A stretch of 64,000 bases of DNA from Microbacterium murale (GCF_030815955.1 NZ_JAUSXK010000001.1:1674001-1738000), one strand, 5' to 3'. Counted from the first letter of the stretch, positions 1 through 8,838 are shown. Program-made: numbers and translations. The notes: a model not told the origin generated them from the letters alone.

Positions 1-842
1 GTCGCGGTGATCTCGATCCGGATGCCGGAGTCGGTCGCGACCGTTCCGGCCGTCACCGTGTCTCCCGACGCCCGGGTGACGGGTCGCGACTCACCGGTCA
101 CCATCGACTCGTCCATCGCGGCGGCTCCGTCGACGATGCGGCCGTCTGCGGGAACACTCCCACCGGGTCGGACCACGACGAGGTCGCCCACGATGAGCTC
201 GGTGGGCGAGACTTTGACGATCTCGTCACCCTCGATCCGTTCCGCCTCATCGGGAAGGAGCGCGGCGAGCGAATCGAGCGCGGATGTCGTCTGCGCGAGA
301 GAGCGCATCTCGATCCAGTGCCCGAGGAGCATGATCACGATCAGGAGTGCGAGCTCCCACCAGAACTCGAGCTCATGATGAAGGATGCCGAGGGTGGCAC
401 CCCACGATGCGAAGAACGCGACGGTGATGGCAAGCCCGATGAGGAGCATCATCCCGGGCTTGCGCGTCCTGATCTCGCTGACGGCACCGGTGAGGAACGG
501 CCATCCGCCCCACACGTACATCACGGTGCCGAGCACCGGCGCGACGTAGCGCGCCCATCCGGGCACCTCGTACCCGAAGATCATCGCGAACATCGGCGAG
601 AACGCCACGACCGGCACCGCGATCAGGAGATTGATCCAGAACAGGCGCCGGAACTGGCCGACGTGGTCGCCATGACCACCGTGACCGCCGTGACCATTCC
701 CACTGCTGCCACCGTGTCCGCCCTGACCGTGGTCGCCGTGACCGTGGTCGCTGTGACCGTGGGCGTCGTGGGACTGGTGCCCTTGAGGGCCTGCGTGGAC
801 GTCGGGTTCGAGGTTCATGTGGTGCGCGTGCGGATCGGTCAC
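1..842 (-). CDS. copB: CopB-type copper-exporting P-type ATPase (5' part only)
   Basis: The gene runs off the left edge; the first 280 residues are visible. The family pumps copper or silver out of the cytosol with ATP. The N-terminus (about residues 5-60) is very rich in histidine, made of GHG, DH and HGDH units coded by an imperfect repeat near 675-790. Hydrophobic helices follow, then GHWIEMR after the second helix pair, and the actuator-domain motif TGES at about residue 249. A His-rich tail in place of a CxxC domain, together with the GHW motif, points to the CopB branch. I chose GTG at 842 because AAGGA lies 6 nt upstream; ATG at 818 is an alternative. It is the last visible gene of the copper cluster, 60 nt after the YHS gene. 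The P-loop, CPH motif and DKTG motif lie outside the window. Confidence 0.9.
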   Translation of the reverse strand, partial: MTDPHAHHMNLEPDVHAGPQGHQSHDAHGHSDHGHGDHGQGGHGGSSGNGHGGHGGHGDHVGQFRRLFWINLLIAVPVVAFSPMFAMIFGYEVPGWARYVAPVLGTVMYVWGGWPFLTGAVSEIRTRKPGMMLLIGLAITVAFFASWGATLGILHHELEFWWELALLIVIMLLGHWIEMRSLAQTTSALDSLAALLPDEAERIEGDEIVKVSPTELIVGDLVVVRPGGSVPADGRIVDGAAAMDESMVTGESRPVTRASGDTVTAGTVATDSGIRIEITA

Positions 843-902
843 TGGAGTTCCTTCCACTAAGAGTGTCGAACGGGCGAGGGGCCGAAGCCCCCGCCCCGAA
901 CG

Positions 903-1196
903 TCAGGCCACCCTGGCGTAGCGCTCAGGATCTGCGTCGAAGGCCGGGCCGCAGCCGGCGCAGCAGAAGTGGTAACGCTCACCGTCGTGGTCGCGGAACA
1001 GCCCCGCGGCCTCGGCGACGGCCTTGACCACCGGAGTGCCGGCCATGACCGGGCAGGTCGTCATGTCGTCGGTGCCGCCACCGGCGCCGCCGCCGCCGAG
1101 AAGATTTTCGCGCCCGTTACCGGCCGCGGCAGGGTTGACGGCGGAAATGCTGCAACAGCTCGAGGTCGAGGTGTCGCTGCGGTGGTCAGTGCTCAT
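903..1196 (-). CDS. YHS-domain metal-binding protein
   Basis: This 97-residue protein carries a YHS-type domain in its second half: CPVM near residue 49 and YHFCCAGCGPAF near 78, the cysteine pattern that binds a metal ion in this family. The N-terminal part is low in complexity, with an STSSCCS stretch and a glycine run (GGGGAGGG). There is no signal peptide. It sits between the two copper ATPases, so a role as a small cytosolic copper-binding or delivery protein is likely. An ATG also exists at 1202, but AGAAGGA sits almost on top of it and 8 nt before the ATG at 1196, so 1196 is preferred. YHS domains are common next to, or fused to, copper ATPases. Confidence 0.8.
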   Translation of the reverse strand: MSTDHRSDTSTSSCCSISAVNPAAAGNGRENLLGGGGAGGGTDDMTTCPVMAGTPVVKAVAEAAGLFRDHDGERYHFCCAGCGPAFDADPERYARVA

Positions 1197-1226
1197 GTGC
1201 ATGTCCTTCTCTTGTTGGTTCGGAGG

Positions 1227-3488
1227 TTATCGGGTGATGCTCTTGAAGCCGCGCAGTCTGAGGCTGTTGCCGACCACGAAGACACTGGACAGCGCCATGG
1301 CTGCGCCGGCGAGCATCGGGTTGAGCAGTCCGAGAGCTGCCACGGGGATCGCGGCGACGTTGTAGGCGAAGGCCCAGAACAGGTTGGTCTTGATAGTGCT
1401 GAGGGTCTTCCGCGACAAGCGGATGGCGTCGACGGCACTGCGCAGGTCGCCACGGACGAGGGTGATGTCGGATGCTTCGATCGCGACATCGGTTCCCGTA
1501 CCCATCGCTAGGCCGAGGTCGGCCTGGGCGAGCGCGGGTGCGTCGTTCACGCCGTCGCCGATCATCGCTACGACCCGCCCTTCGGACTGCAGTCGGGTGA
1601 TCACCTCGACCTTGTCCTGCGGCAGCACCTCGGCGATCACCTCTTCGATGCCCACCTCGAGCGCGATCTGACGAGCCACGGCCTCGTTGTCGCCGGTGAG
1701 GAGCACCGGGGTGAGCCCGATGGCCTTCAGCTGCGCGATGGCTTCAGCACTCGTGGGCTTCACCGTATCGGCGACCACGAGGATGCCGCGGGCCTGGCCG
1801 TCCCAGCCGACGGCGACGACGGTCTTGCCCTCGCTCTCGGCTCTCGCCTTCGCGGAGGCGACCTCACGGCTGAGTTTCTGCGACCATTCGGCGAGAAGCG
1901 ATTCGCGGCCGACGATGACCGCCCGGCCGTCGACGACCCCCTGCACGCCCTTGCCCTCTATGTTCGCGAAACCCTCGACGGCGGCGAGGATCCCGGCCTC
2001 CTGGGTGGCGCCTTTCGCGATCGCCTGGGCGATCGGATGCTCGGAGGCGTCTTCGAGCGCGCCCGCGAGACGAAGCAGCTCGGCGCGGTCGTTTCCCGGT
2101 TCGAGTACGACGTCCACGAGCGTCATCTTGCCGCTGGTGACCGTACCCGTCTTGTCCAGAACGACGGTGTCGACCTTGCGAGTGGATTCGAGCACCTCCG
2201 GCCCCTTGATGAGAACGCCCATCTGAGCGCCACGGCCAGTGCCGACGAGCAGGGCGGTCGGGGTGGCGAGACCCAGGGCGCACGGGCAGGCGATGACGAG
2301 CACGGCGACTGCAGCGGTGAACGCCGCCGCCACGGGGAAGCCCGCGCCGAGCCATCCGCCCAGAGCGACGACCGCGATGACGATCACGATCGGTACGAAG
2401 ACGCCCGAGATCCGGTCCGCGAGTCGCTGGACTTCGGCCTTCCCGGTCTGCGCATCCTCGACGAGCTGCGCCATCTGGGCGAGCTGGGTGTCGGAACCTA
2501 TCCGGGTCGCCCTGATCACGAGGCGGCCGCCGGCGTTCACCGTGGCCCCCGTGACCGCGTCGCCCTCACCGACTTCGACCGGCACGGACTCGCCGGTCAG
2601 CATGGAGGCGTCTACCGCAGAGGTGCCTGAGGTGACGATGCCGTCGGTGGCGATCTTCTCGCCAGGACGGACGATGAACTCATCGCCGACATGCAGGTCT
2701 TCGACCGGGATCTTCGTCTCGACGCCGTCCCGGAGTACGGCGACTTCCTTCGCCCCGAGTTCGAGCAGTGCGCGCAGCGCGGCACCGGCCTGTCGTTTGG
2801 ACCGCTTCTCGAAGTAACGGCCCGCGAGAATGAACATCGTGACCCCGGCACCGACTTCGAGGTAGATGTTCGCGGCGCCGTCGGACGGTGCGAGGGTGAA
2901 CTCGAAGGGATGCACCATGCCGGGGGTGCCGGCGGTGCCGAAGAAGAGCGCGTACAGCGACCACAGGAACGCCGCACTTGTACCCATCGAGATGAGAGTG
3001 TCCATCGTGGCAGCACCGTGTTTGAGGTTCGTCCACGCGGCTCTGTGGAACGGGAGCGCGCCCCAGACGATGACGGGTGCTGCGAGCGCCAGGGAAGCCC
3101 ACTGCCAGTAGGTGAACTGGAACGCGGGCACCATGGCCATGGCGATGACGGGAATCGTCAACAGCACGGTGACGATGAGACGGGTACGCAGCGAGTCGAG
3201 CTCCGGGTCGCTGTGCTCTCCGTCCTGCTCCACCACGCCCTTGACGTTCTTGGGTGCGGGCAGGGCGGCGGTGTATCCGGTCTTCTCGACCTCGGCGATC
3301 AGCGCGGCCGCGTCGTAGCCGTCGGGGACGGTGACCTTTGCCTTCTCGGTGGCGTAGTTCACGGTGGCCGTGATGCCGTCGAGCTTGTTCAGCTTCTTCT
3401 CGATCCGCATCGCGCAGGAGGCGCAGGTCATGCCGCCGATCTCCAGTTCGATGCCTGTCGTCCCGCTCGCGGGTGCTGATGTGCTCAT
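1227..3488 (-). CDS. copA: CopA-type copper-translocating P-type ATPase
   Basis: A complete 753-residue P1B-type ATPase that moves Cu(I) out of the cytosol. An N-terminal heavy-metal-associated domain carries GMTCASC at residues 19-25. The membrane part contains the metal-site motif CPC (in [13 protein letters not shown]), with a TGES actuator motif before it and the phosphorylation motif DKTGTVTSG after it. HP and [10 protein letters not shown] follow in the nucleotide-binding and hinge parts. The length fits bacterial CopA with one metal-binding domain. Start ATG at 3488 has GAAGGAAA upstream. It follows the secreted copper protein by 39 nt and precedes the YHS gene by about 30 nt, as part of one operon under the operator at 4719. 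Confidence 0.95.
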   Translation of the reverse strand: MSTSAPASGTTGIELEIGGMTCASCAMRIEKKLNKLDGITATVNYATEKAKVTVPDGYDAAALIAEVEKTGYTAALPAPKNVKGVVEQDGEHSDPELDSLRTRLIVTVLLTIPVIAMAMVPAFQFTYWQWASLALAAPVIVWGALPFHRAAWTNLKHGAATMDTLISMGTSAAFLWSLYALFFGTAGTPGMVHPFEFTLAPSDGAANIYLEVGAGVTMFILAGRYFEKRSKRQAGAALRALLELGAKEVAVLRDGVETKIPVEDLHVGDEFIVRPGEKIATDGIVTSGTSAVDASMLTGESVPVEVGEGDAVTGATVNAGGRLVIRATRIGSDTQLAQMAQLVEDAQTGKAEVQRLADRISGVFVPIVIVIAVVALGGWLGAGFPVAAAFTAAVAVLVIACPCALGLATPTALLVGTGRGAQMGVLIKGPEVLESTRKVDTVVLDKTGTVTSGKMTLVDVVLEPGNDRAELLRLAGALEDASEHPIAQAIAKGATQEAGILAAVEGFANIEGKGVQGVVDGRAVIVGRESLLAEWSQKLSREVASAKARAESEGKTVVAVGWDGQARGILVVADTVKPTSAEAIAQLKAIGLTPVLLTGDNEAVARQIALEVGIEEVIAEVLPQDKVEVITRLQSEGRVVAMIGDGVNDAPALAQADLGLAMGTGTDVAIEASDITLVRGDLRSAVDAIRLSRKTLSTIKTNLFWAFAYNVAAIPVAALGLLNPMLAGAAMALSSVFVVGNSLRLRGFKSITR

Positions 3489-3527
3489 GTGATTTCCTTC
3501 GTGAGTTCGAGTGGTCTGACCGTCAGG

Positions 3528-4481
3528 TCAGTGCCCGTCCGAATGCGTCTGGTCGTCGGACTCGTCGGAGTCCTCGGCGTGGCCGCCGTGCGAGGCATCC
3601 AGGACGAACTCCGCGGTGTGGACCTCGCCGTCGACCTGGAAGTCCAGGTACAGGAGATAGCGGCCGGCCGTAGGAGCCTCCGCGCCGAACCCGATCTCGG
3701 GTCCTGCGGTCTCTCCGGCCCGAGGCTCGTCGCCTTCCGCATGAACGTGGAGATAGGCCAGATCACCCTCGCGGAGTGCGACGAGGTGTCCGAAGGCACC
3801 GAGATACGGCTCGAGAGAGGTGACCGGTTCGCCATCGCGGGATACGGTGACGGTCAGCTCGCTGGCTGAGCCGGTGAGCAGATCGCCGTCCAGTTCCACA
3901 GTGAAGCCGTCGACCTCATCGACGCGGCTCGCCTCGGTGGGTACCGAGGTGAAGGCGCCGTCGACGTGGATGGTCTGCGTGAGAGTGACGCCGGTGGCGC
4001 CTTCGTGCGCGGGAGTGAAATCGGCGAAGACACGGTAGCTGCCCGCCTCCTGCCACGTCCACGGGATCGTCCAGGTGCCGTCAGCATCCATCGTGGGGTG
4101 CACATGCCGGAACTCGGAGCCATCGCTGCGGACGACGATGAGGTGCAGCTTCTTGTCATGCGCCTCTGCGAACTCGGTGACGATCGATCCCTCGGTGTCC
4201 TCCACCCGGAAGCTGAGGCTTCCTTCTTCCCCGACGATGCGGGGGCCGTCCACAGCCGAGAGGACCATCCCGCCGTCGGACAGTGAGAGCCCTTTGAGCG
4301 ACGTCCCGGTGGGTTGCGTCGTAGAGCCGCTGTGACCTTCATCGTGCGATTGCATCGGGCTTCCTTCCGTCCAGCCTGCGACCAGGCTTTGGGGGACGAG
4401 CGCTCCGGAGAGTCCGAAGGCGGCGCCGAACGCCACCACCAGACCTCCTGCGTACAGTCCCAATCGTGTTCCGGCGTTCAT
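3528..4481 (-). CDS. Membrane-anchored or secreted copper-resistance-associated protein
   Basis: A 317-residue protein with one N-terminal hydrophobic segment (residues 6-28), then a histidine- and methionine-containing linker and an extracytoplasmic domain. Inside it are motifs such as FRHVHPTMDADGTW and YLHVHAEGDE, and the C-terminus is rich in His, Asp and Glu (GGHAEDSDES, QTHSDGH). Proteins of this kind are common in copper clusters of Micrococcales and are thought to bind metal outside the membrane; no reaction is established. The start overlaps the stop of the chaperone gene by one base (TGATG), so the two are probably translationally coupled. A function in periplasm-like copper buffering is inferred from position and His content. 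Confidence 0.7.
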   Translation of the reverse strand: MNAGTRLGLYAGGLVVAFGAAFGLSGALVPQSLVAGWTEGSPMQSHDEGHSGSTTQPTGTSLKGLSLSDGGMVLSAVDGPRIVGEEGSLSFRVEDTEGSIVTEFAEAHDKKLHLIVVRSDGSEFRHVHPTMDADGTWTIPWTWQEAGSYRVFADFTPAHEGATGVTLTQTIHVDGAFTSVPTEASRVDEVDGFTVELDGDLLTGSASELTVTVSRDGEPVTSLEPYLGAFGHLVALREGDLAYLHVHAEGDEPRAGETAGPEIGFGAEAPTAGRYLLYLDFQVDGEVHTAEFVLDASHGGHAEDSDESDDQTHSDGH

Positions 4482-4696
4482 CAGATGCGCTCGGCCGAGT
4501 AGCCGGCCTCCTCGACAGCGGCGAGGATCTTGTCATCGTCGAGGTCGCCGGCCGAGCTCACGACGAGCTTGCCGGTCTGTGCGCTGACCTGAATGTCCTG
4601 TACACCCGTGACCTGACTGACTTCTTCACGGACCGACATCTCGCAGTGCCCGCAGGTCATGCCCGTCACCTGGTACTCGCTGGTGTTCATGTTCAT
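4481..4696 (-). CDS. copZ: Copper chaperone (HMA domain)
   Basis: A 71-residue protein that is a single heavy-metal-associated domain. It carries the copper site GMTCGHCEMSV at residues 12-22 and the usual beta-alpha-beta-beta-alpha-beta pattern. CopZ proteins carry Cu(I) to CopA and to copper sensors. It is the first gene of the copper operon, with GAGGAGG just upstream of the ATG and a CsoR-like palindrome at 4719-4733 in the promoter. Its stop overlaps the next start by one base. MxCxHC in place of MxCxxC with Ala-Ser is within the normal variation of actinobacterial CopZ. Confidence 0.92.
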   Translation of the reverse strand: MNMNTSEYQVTGMTCGHCEMSVREEVSQVTGVQDIQVSAQTGKLVVSSAGDLDDDKILAAVEEAGYSAERI

Positions 4697-4714
4697 GGTG
4701 TCCTCCTCAAGATT

Positions 4715-4745
4715 TGAATACCCCTACGGGGTACATGTAGTCCAA
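4715..4745 (-). promoter_or_regulatory. Copper-operon promoter with CsoR-like operator
   Basis: TACCCCTACGGGGTA at 4719-4733 is an inverted repeat with TACCC and GGGTA arms, the type bound by CsoR copper sensors. It lies 23 bp upstream of the chaperone start. On the minus strand a -35-like TTGGAC (4745-4740) is followed by weak -10 choices (GTATTC or TATTCA) at 18-19 bp spacing, so the palindrome would lie in the spacer. No csoR gene is in the window. The sensor identity is inferred from the palindrome and the operon content. Confidence 0.65.
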
Positions 4746-4813
4746 CGTACCCGGGTGGGCACTATTCCCACAACCGGTGACGAGATTCGCGCGCGAACCG
4801 CATCCGTCGAAAG

Positions 4814-4854
4814 AAGCGCCCCGCCTGGTCACGTCGCGGCCGGGTGGGGCGCTT
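4814..4854 (-). terminator. Hairpin after the universal stress gene
   Basis: AAGCGCCCC (4814-4822) and GGGGCGCTT (4846-4854) form a perfect 9-bp stem. It lies 25 nt downstream of the uspA-like stop and ahead of the copper-operon promoter, with CTTTC following on the minus strand. A rho-independent terminator separating the two minus-strand units is likely, though the loop is long (23 nt). Confidence 0.5.
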
Positions 4855-4878
4855 CGTCATTTCAACGTCCGGTCGTCC

Positions 4879-5412
4879 TCACGCGGATGGGATCGACGAC
4901 GAATCGTCTCCCCCGGGTTCCCCCTCGAGTTGTGCCCGATTTCTGCGTCGGGACAGAGCGACGGCGTCCGAGGGGATCACGAGCGTCGGACGGGTGGCGT
5001 GGTGCAGCACGTCGGCGGAGGTGCTGCCCAGCAGTGTGGCTGCCAGCCCACGGCGACCCCGCGATCCGAGAACGATCAGATCGATCTCGAGTTCGTCCGC
5101 CGCGCCCACGATCACCTCTGAGGCCGTGGCCATCGTGGAGGAGACACGCGGATCGGCGCGCAGACCGAGACTCCGGGCGAGGTCGGCACCCTGTGCGGCG
5201 ATCAGCTCCGACGCATCGAACGTCGCGGCGTCGAGCTCTCTGAGCTCCTCGAGCGCAGGATGCCCTTCCAGGTGCGCGGCGAGACCCTCCATGGATTGTC
5301 GCGCGTACAGGAGCGTGGCGTCTGCACCGGGGAAGAGAGCAGCTGCTGCTGCCACTGCCGCCTTCGCGTTGGGCGAGCCGTCGTAGGCGATGAGCAACTT
5401 CAGACGAGACAT
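4879..5412 (-). CDS. Universal stress protein (UspA family)
   Basis: A 177-residue single-domain Usp protein. The N-terminal strand LLIAYDGSPNAK and the C-terminal nucleotide-binding loop GSRGRRGLAATLLGSTS (G-x2-G-x9-G-S/T type) are both present, so ATP binding is expected. The C-terminus ends with about 20 polar residues after the fold. Start ATG at 5412 has AAAGGAAC upstream. It follows the MFS exporter by 43 nt on the same strand and is probably transcribed with it from the promoter near 6940, which carries a CsoR-like site. That would place it in a copper-stress regulon. Usp proteins act as stress-linked regulators; the exact target is unknown. Confidence 0.88.
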   Translation of the reverse strand: MSRLKLLIAYDGSPNAKAAVAAAAALFPGADATLLYARQSMEGLAAHLEGHPALEELRELDAATFDASELIAAQGADLARSLGLRADPRVSSTMATASEVIVGAADELEIDLIVLGSRGRRGLAATLLGSTSADVLHHATRPTLVIPSDAVALSRRRNRAQLEGEPGGDDSSSIPSA

Positions 5413-5455
5413 CTTGTGTTCCTTTCATTTGGCTGATCGATCATCGAGACCTGCA

Positions 5456-6883
5456 TCACGCCACCGTCGCGTTCTCGGCCGAGAGCGTTGAGACGCGAGG
5501 CTTCGCCATCCAGATGGCGGTGACGATCGCTCCGACGAGTGCGAGGATCGCTGCGCCGATGAACGCGGCGGAGTAACCATGGGTGAGTTGGGCGGCGGAT
5601 GGTTCGGTGCCGGAAATGCCGTAGACGATCGCAGTCAGGACCGCGAGTCCGAGAGCTGAACCGATCTGGTAGCTCGTGCTCACCAGACCGGATGCGACCC
5701 CGGTCTCCGCGGCGGGTGCCGCATTGATCGCCGTACCCAGCGAAGGGACGAAGGCGAGCGACATTCCGAGCGCCGCAAGCAACGAGGCCGGAAGAACGTC
5801 GACCGCGTAGACGCCGTCCGCGCGGACGAACGACAGCCAGAAGAGTCCGCCTGCGAGCAGCAGCAGACCGCCGACGATCATCGACTTCGCACCGAACCGC
5901 TCCTGGAGCCGCGGAGCCAAGGCGATCATCACGAGAACCACGAGACCCGTCATCGGAAGGAGCGCGGCCCCGGCTGCGAACGCACTCGCTCCGAGCACCT
6001 GCTGGAGGTACAGGTTGAGGAAGAACCACATCGACACCCACGCAGCGCCCAACAGCAACTGGGCGCTGTTCGCCGCTGCGAGGAGCGGTGCACGCAACAG
6101 GCCGAGCCTCAGAAGCGGGTTCCTGCCCTTCCCCTGAATGACGAAGAAGATGATCAGAAGCACGATCCCTGCCGCCAGCAGACCAAGCGTCGACCAGGTG
6201 AGCCAGCCGACCTCTGGAGCATTGACCACCGCGTACACCACGGTCGCCAGCCCGAGCGTCACCGTGAGCGCGCCCCAGACGTCGATCGAGCCGGCCGCCT
6301 TTCTCGGGGTGCGCGGCAGCGAGGTGGCGGTGAAAGCGAGAACCAGCGCGGCGATCGGGACGGTGATGTAGAACACCCACGGCCAGCTGACGTACTCGGT
6401 CAGGACTCCGCCGAGGAACACGCCTGCCGTTCCGCCGATCGGGGCCGCGGCGCCATAGACGGCGAAGGCCTTCGGAAGGTCTGATGTGCCGCCGAAGAGC
6501 ATCATGAGCAGAGTGAGCGCCGCGGGCGCGATCATCGCGGAACCCGCGCCTTGCACGGCACGGCCGGTTATCTCCATCCCGATGTTCGTCGCGGCGCCGG
6601 CGAGCACGGACCCGGCGATCAGAACGAGCCAACCCAGGACGAAGATCTTCCGTGCGCCGAAGATGTCGGAGAGCCGTCCGCCGAGAAGCAGCAGTCCACC
6701 GAAGGCCACCACGTAGGCGTTGAACACCCAGGACAGGGACTCGGGTGAGAACCCGAGATCCCTCTGAATGTCCGGGAGGGCGACCCCGATGATCGAGGTG
6801 TCCATGATGACCACGAACTGGGCCGTCGCGATCAGCACCAGGCCGAGCCAGCGCTTCGCGGACGATATGGGCGGGTGAGACAT
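5456..6883 (-). CDS. MFS exporter, DHA2 (EmrB/QacA) family
   Basis: A 475-residue membrane protein with about 14 hydrophobic helices, typical of the proton-driven DHA2 drug exporters. The first helix contains VVIMDTSIIGVALP and the loop after helix 2 contains GRLSDIFGARK (MFS motif A). The family exports dyes, antibiotics and other toxic cations; the substrate is not visible. ATG at 6883 has AGGAGGAAT upstream. The promoter at 6929-6957 is strong and overlaps a TACCC-N5-GGGTA palindrome nearly the same as the one before copZ, so copper or another CsoR ligand may control it. The universal stress gene follows. Confidence 0.88.
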   Translation of the reverse strand: MSHPPISSAKRWLGLVLIATAQFVVIMDTSIIGVALPDIQRDLGFSPESLSWVFNAYVVAFGGLLLLGGRLSDIFGARKIFVLGWLVLIAGSVLAGAATNIGMEITGRAVQGAGSAMIAPAALTLLMMLFGGTSDLPKAFAVYGAAAPIGGTAGVFLGGVLTEYVSWPWVFYITVPIAALVLAFTATSLPRTPRKAAGSIDVWGALTVTLGLATVVYAVVNAPEVGWLTWSTLGLLAAGIVLLIIFFVIQGKGRNPLLRLGLLRAPLLAAANSAQLLLGAAWVSMWFFLNLYLQQVLGASAFAAGAALLPMTGLVVLVMIALAPRLQERFGAKSMIVGGLLLLAGGLFWLSFVRADGVYAVDVLPASLLAALGMSLAFVPSLGTAINAAPAAETGVASGLVSTSYQIGSALGLAVLTAIVYGISGTEPSAAQLTHGYSAAFIGAAILALVGAIVTAIWMAKPRVSTLSAENATVA

Positions 6884-6928
6884 GTGATTCCTCCTGAGTA
6901 GCGGGCTCGGGTGCCGAGCGAATCACAG

Positions 6929-6957
6929 ACTATACCCATAGGGGGTACTGGTATCAA
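6929..6957 (-). promoter_or_regulatory. Promoter of the MFS exporter with CsoR-like operator in the spacer
   Basis: On the minus strand TTGATA (6957-6952) and TATAGT (6934-6929) are separated by exactly 17 bp, a near-consensus housekeeping promoter. The spacer holds the palindrome TACCCATAGGGGGTA (6933-6947), with the same TACCC and GGGTA arms and the same 5-bp gap as the copZ operator. Repressor binding there would block RNA polymerase. The divergent gene starts at 7007 and might also be affected. Confidence 0.7.
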
Positions 6958-7006
6958 TTGATCATGGATCGTTCTGCCTTTTGTTTCGTGTGACAGATTG
7001 GAATCG

Positions 7007-7858
7007 ATGAACTCGCCCGCTCCTCGCATCCCCGCGCCGCCCGGCCGCACGCTCCTCGTCGGCTTCGGCAAGCTCGGGCGCGGTCTCGCGCCACGGCTTC
7101 TCGCCGACGGCGGCGACGTCATCGTGCTCCGCCGCAGCGACGATGACCTGCCTGCAGGGGTCGTCGGCATCCGTGCCGATCTGGCCGCTCCCCTCGAAGA
7201 ACGCCTGCCGGCCGTCGACGCGCTGGTCGTGACCCTGCCGCCGCCCGGAGGTGTCTCCGGGTATCGCACTGCATTGACGCACCTCGCCGATGCTCTGCCG
7301 GCGGTTCCCGCGCGCACGCTGTTCGTCTCATCGACCGGTGTCTTCGATGGCCCGACATCCGCGCATCCGATCACCGAGCAGGACGAACCCGCCCCGACCA
7401 GCGAGCGCGCACGAGGACTGTACGACGGAGAACGCGCAGCGATCGAGCTGCTCTCAGCCGTGGTCGTGCGCCCCGCCGGAATCTACGGCCCCGGTCGCGG
7501 ATTCCTCCTGCGCCAGGTGCGCGAGAACGCCGTCGTGAACCATCGTCGGCTCACGAACCGCATCCACGAGCACGACCTGGTTCGGACGCTGGATCTGCTG
7601 CTGCGGATGCCGGAGCCGCCCGCGCTCGTCCACGCGGTGGACACGGCACCCGCACCGCTGGGCGAGGTCGTCGAGTACATCGCCCGCACACTCGGCGTCG
7701 ACGCACCGCGCGATGATCCGACGGCAGGACCGACCGGGCAGGTGCACGATGGGTCCCTGCTTCAGTCGCTGCTGGGACACCTGGAGTACCCGACATACGT
7801 CGAAGGGTATGCAGAGATGATCGCGCAGGCTGCTCACCATGTGTCGCCGCCTGAGTAG
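7007..7858 (+). CDS. NAD(P)-binding epimerase/dehydratase-like protein (atypical SDR)
   Basis: A 283-residue Rossmann-fold protein. LLVGFGKLGRGLAPRLL near residue 13 is the nucleotide-binding loop, and SSTGVFDGPT sits at the usual place after the fourth strand. The catalytic YxxxK of classical SDRs is not clear: the nearest is YDGER, with Arg in place of Lys. This resembles the atypical SDRs of the YeeZ type, whose substrates are unknown. ATG at 7007 is chosen over the TTG at 6998. It is divergent from the MFS exporter and shares its upstream region. The product could be a nucleotide-sugar-modifying enzyme, but nothing nearby supports a specific substrate. Confidence 0.7.
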   Translation: MNSPAPRIPAPPGRTLLVGFGKLGRGLAPRLLADGGDVIVLRRSDDDLPAGVVGIRADLAAPLEERLPAVDALVVTLPPPGGVSGYRTALTHLADALPAVPARTLFVSSTGVFDGPTSAHPITEQDEPAPTSERARGLYDGERAAIELLSAVVVRPAGIYGPGRGFLLRQVRENAVVNHRRLTNRIHEHDLVRTLDLLLRMPEPPALVHAVDTAPAPLGEVVEYIARTLGVDAPRDDPTAGPTGQVHDGSLLQSLLGHLEYPTYVEGYAEMIAQAAHHVSPPE

Positions 7859-7899
7859 CTGAGCGATCGGCTCTCGAGTCCCTGCCAATTCAACGTGGC

Positions 7900-7905
7900 T
7901 AGTCT
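7900..7905 (+). promoter_or_regulatory. -10-like hexamer of a probable leaderless gene
   Basis: TAGTCT ends 7 nt before the ATG at 7913, and no ribosome-binding site lies between. This is the spacing expected for a leaderless mRNA. No good -35 is visible. Confidence 0.35.
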
Positions 7906-7912
7906 TTGCTGT

Positions 7913-8278
7913 ATGACAGACGAAGTTCGCAACGTGTACGACGCCCTCTCCACGATTGCTGAGCATTGGCAGCCACACCGGCTGACGAGCGTCAATGACT
8001 ACGACGTCAAGGTGGTCAAGTTGCAAGGCGAGTTCGTCTGGCATACCCATCCTGATACCGACGAGCTTTTCATGGTCGTAAGCGGGCAACTGACGATTCA
8101 ACTCCGCGACCGCGATGTCGTCTTGAATCCGAACGATGTGTTCGTGGTGCCGCGCGGTGTCGAGCACTGCCCGAAAGCCACAGACGAGGTCCACGCGATC
8201 CTGTTCGAGCCGAAGGGCACAGTCAACACCGGGGATGCCGGGGGCGACATGACTGCGGGCCTGCGCGAGCTCGCCTGA
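7913..8278 (+). CDS. Cupin-domain protein
   Basis: A 121-residue single cupin. Motif 1 is WHTHPDTDELFMVVSGQ (residues 43-59), with the HxH and the Glu of a metal site. Motif 2 is VPRGVEHCPKA. The metal ligands HxH, E and H are therefore all present. The family ranges from sugar isomerases to dioxygenases and sensors, and no substrate can be assigned. I start at ATG 7913 rather than the GTG at 7895, because a -10-like TAGTCT ends 7 nt before it. It stands alone between the epimerase-like gene and the convergent MarR gene. Confidence 0.8.
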   Translation: MTDEVRNVYDALSTIAEHWQPHRLTSVNDYDVKVVKLQGEFVWHTHPDTDELFMVVSGQLTIQLRDRDVVLNPNDVFVVPRGVEHCPKATDEVHAILFEPKGTVNTGDAGGDMTAGLRELA

Positions 8279-8310
8279 CCAATCCTGGAGAGCGTGCAGC
8301 GGGCGTCAGA

Positions 8311-8796
8311 TCACGCCGCCGGTGCAGCCGGGCCGTCCACACCAAGATGACGCTGGAGCGCGGCCGAGATGTCGTCGAGGTGGGCGAGCTGTTGCGGCGT
8401 GAGAGCTTCCACGAAGAGCTCGCGCACCGCACGCAGATGCGGAACAGATCCGGCACGGAAGGCTTCTCGACCGTAATCCGTCGCGATGACATCCACGCCA
8501 TGCACATCGTCGATGCAAGGAACCCGTCGGATCAGGTGGCGCTTCTCCATCCGTCCCAGGTGATGCGAGAGGCGGCTGCGCTCCCATCCGACCAGCGCCG
8601 CCAGTTCCGCCGACCGCAGCGTGTGCTGCGGCGCCTCCGTCAGGGCGAGCAGCACCTGATAGTCCCCGGTGGACAGCGACGACTCACTCAGCAGGCGACT
8701 GCCCAGACGCGTTCGCAGCGCCTGAGCCGTCTCGATGTAATCGCGCCAGACGCGCAGCTGTTCTTGCGTGGGCATCGTCCGGTGATTGCTGGCCAT
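8311..8796 (-). CDS. MarR-family transcriptional regulator
   Basis: A 161-residue winged-helix regulator. The DNA-binding core includes STGDYQVLLALTEAP, then RSAELAALVGWERSRLSHH (recognition helix) and RMEKRHLIRR. The C-terminal helices would form the dimer interface. It is divergent from two luciferase-like oxidoreductase genes. The intergenic space carries two near-identical palindromes (8811-8824 and 8839-8852), so it most likely represses both itself and that operon until a small molecule is bound. ATG at 8796 is preferred over 8823 because CCAGGGAGA lies just upstream; the longer start would also run through one operator. Confidence 0.88.
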   Translation of the reverse strand: MASNHRTMPTQEQLRVWRDYIETAQALRTRLGSRLLSESSLSTGDYQVLLALTEAPQHTLRSAELAALVGWERSRLSHHLGRMEKRHLIRRVPCIDDVHGVDVIATDYGREAFRAGSVPHLRAVRELFVEALTPQQLAHLDDISAALQRHLGVDGPAAPAA

Positions 8797-8810
8797 CTGA
8801 TCTCCCTGGA

Positions 8811-8824
8811 ATAGACATGTCAAT
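8811..8824. promoter_or_regulatory. MarR operator 1
   Basis: ATAGACATGTCAAT is a near-perfect palindrome with a single mismatch in the outer arm. It is 15 bp from the marR start. With the second site 28 bp away (centre to centre) it probably binds MarR dimers on nearly the same DNA face. Confidence 0.6.
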
Positions 8825-8838
8825 ACCCATGTTGCAGC

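Noticed and set aside
318..860. Plus-strand reading frames over the CopB start
   Set aside because: They are mirror images of the His-rich repeat on the other strand and lack any family match or start signal.
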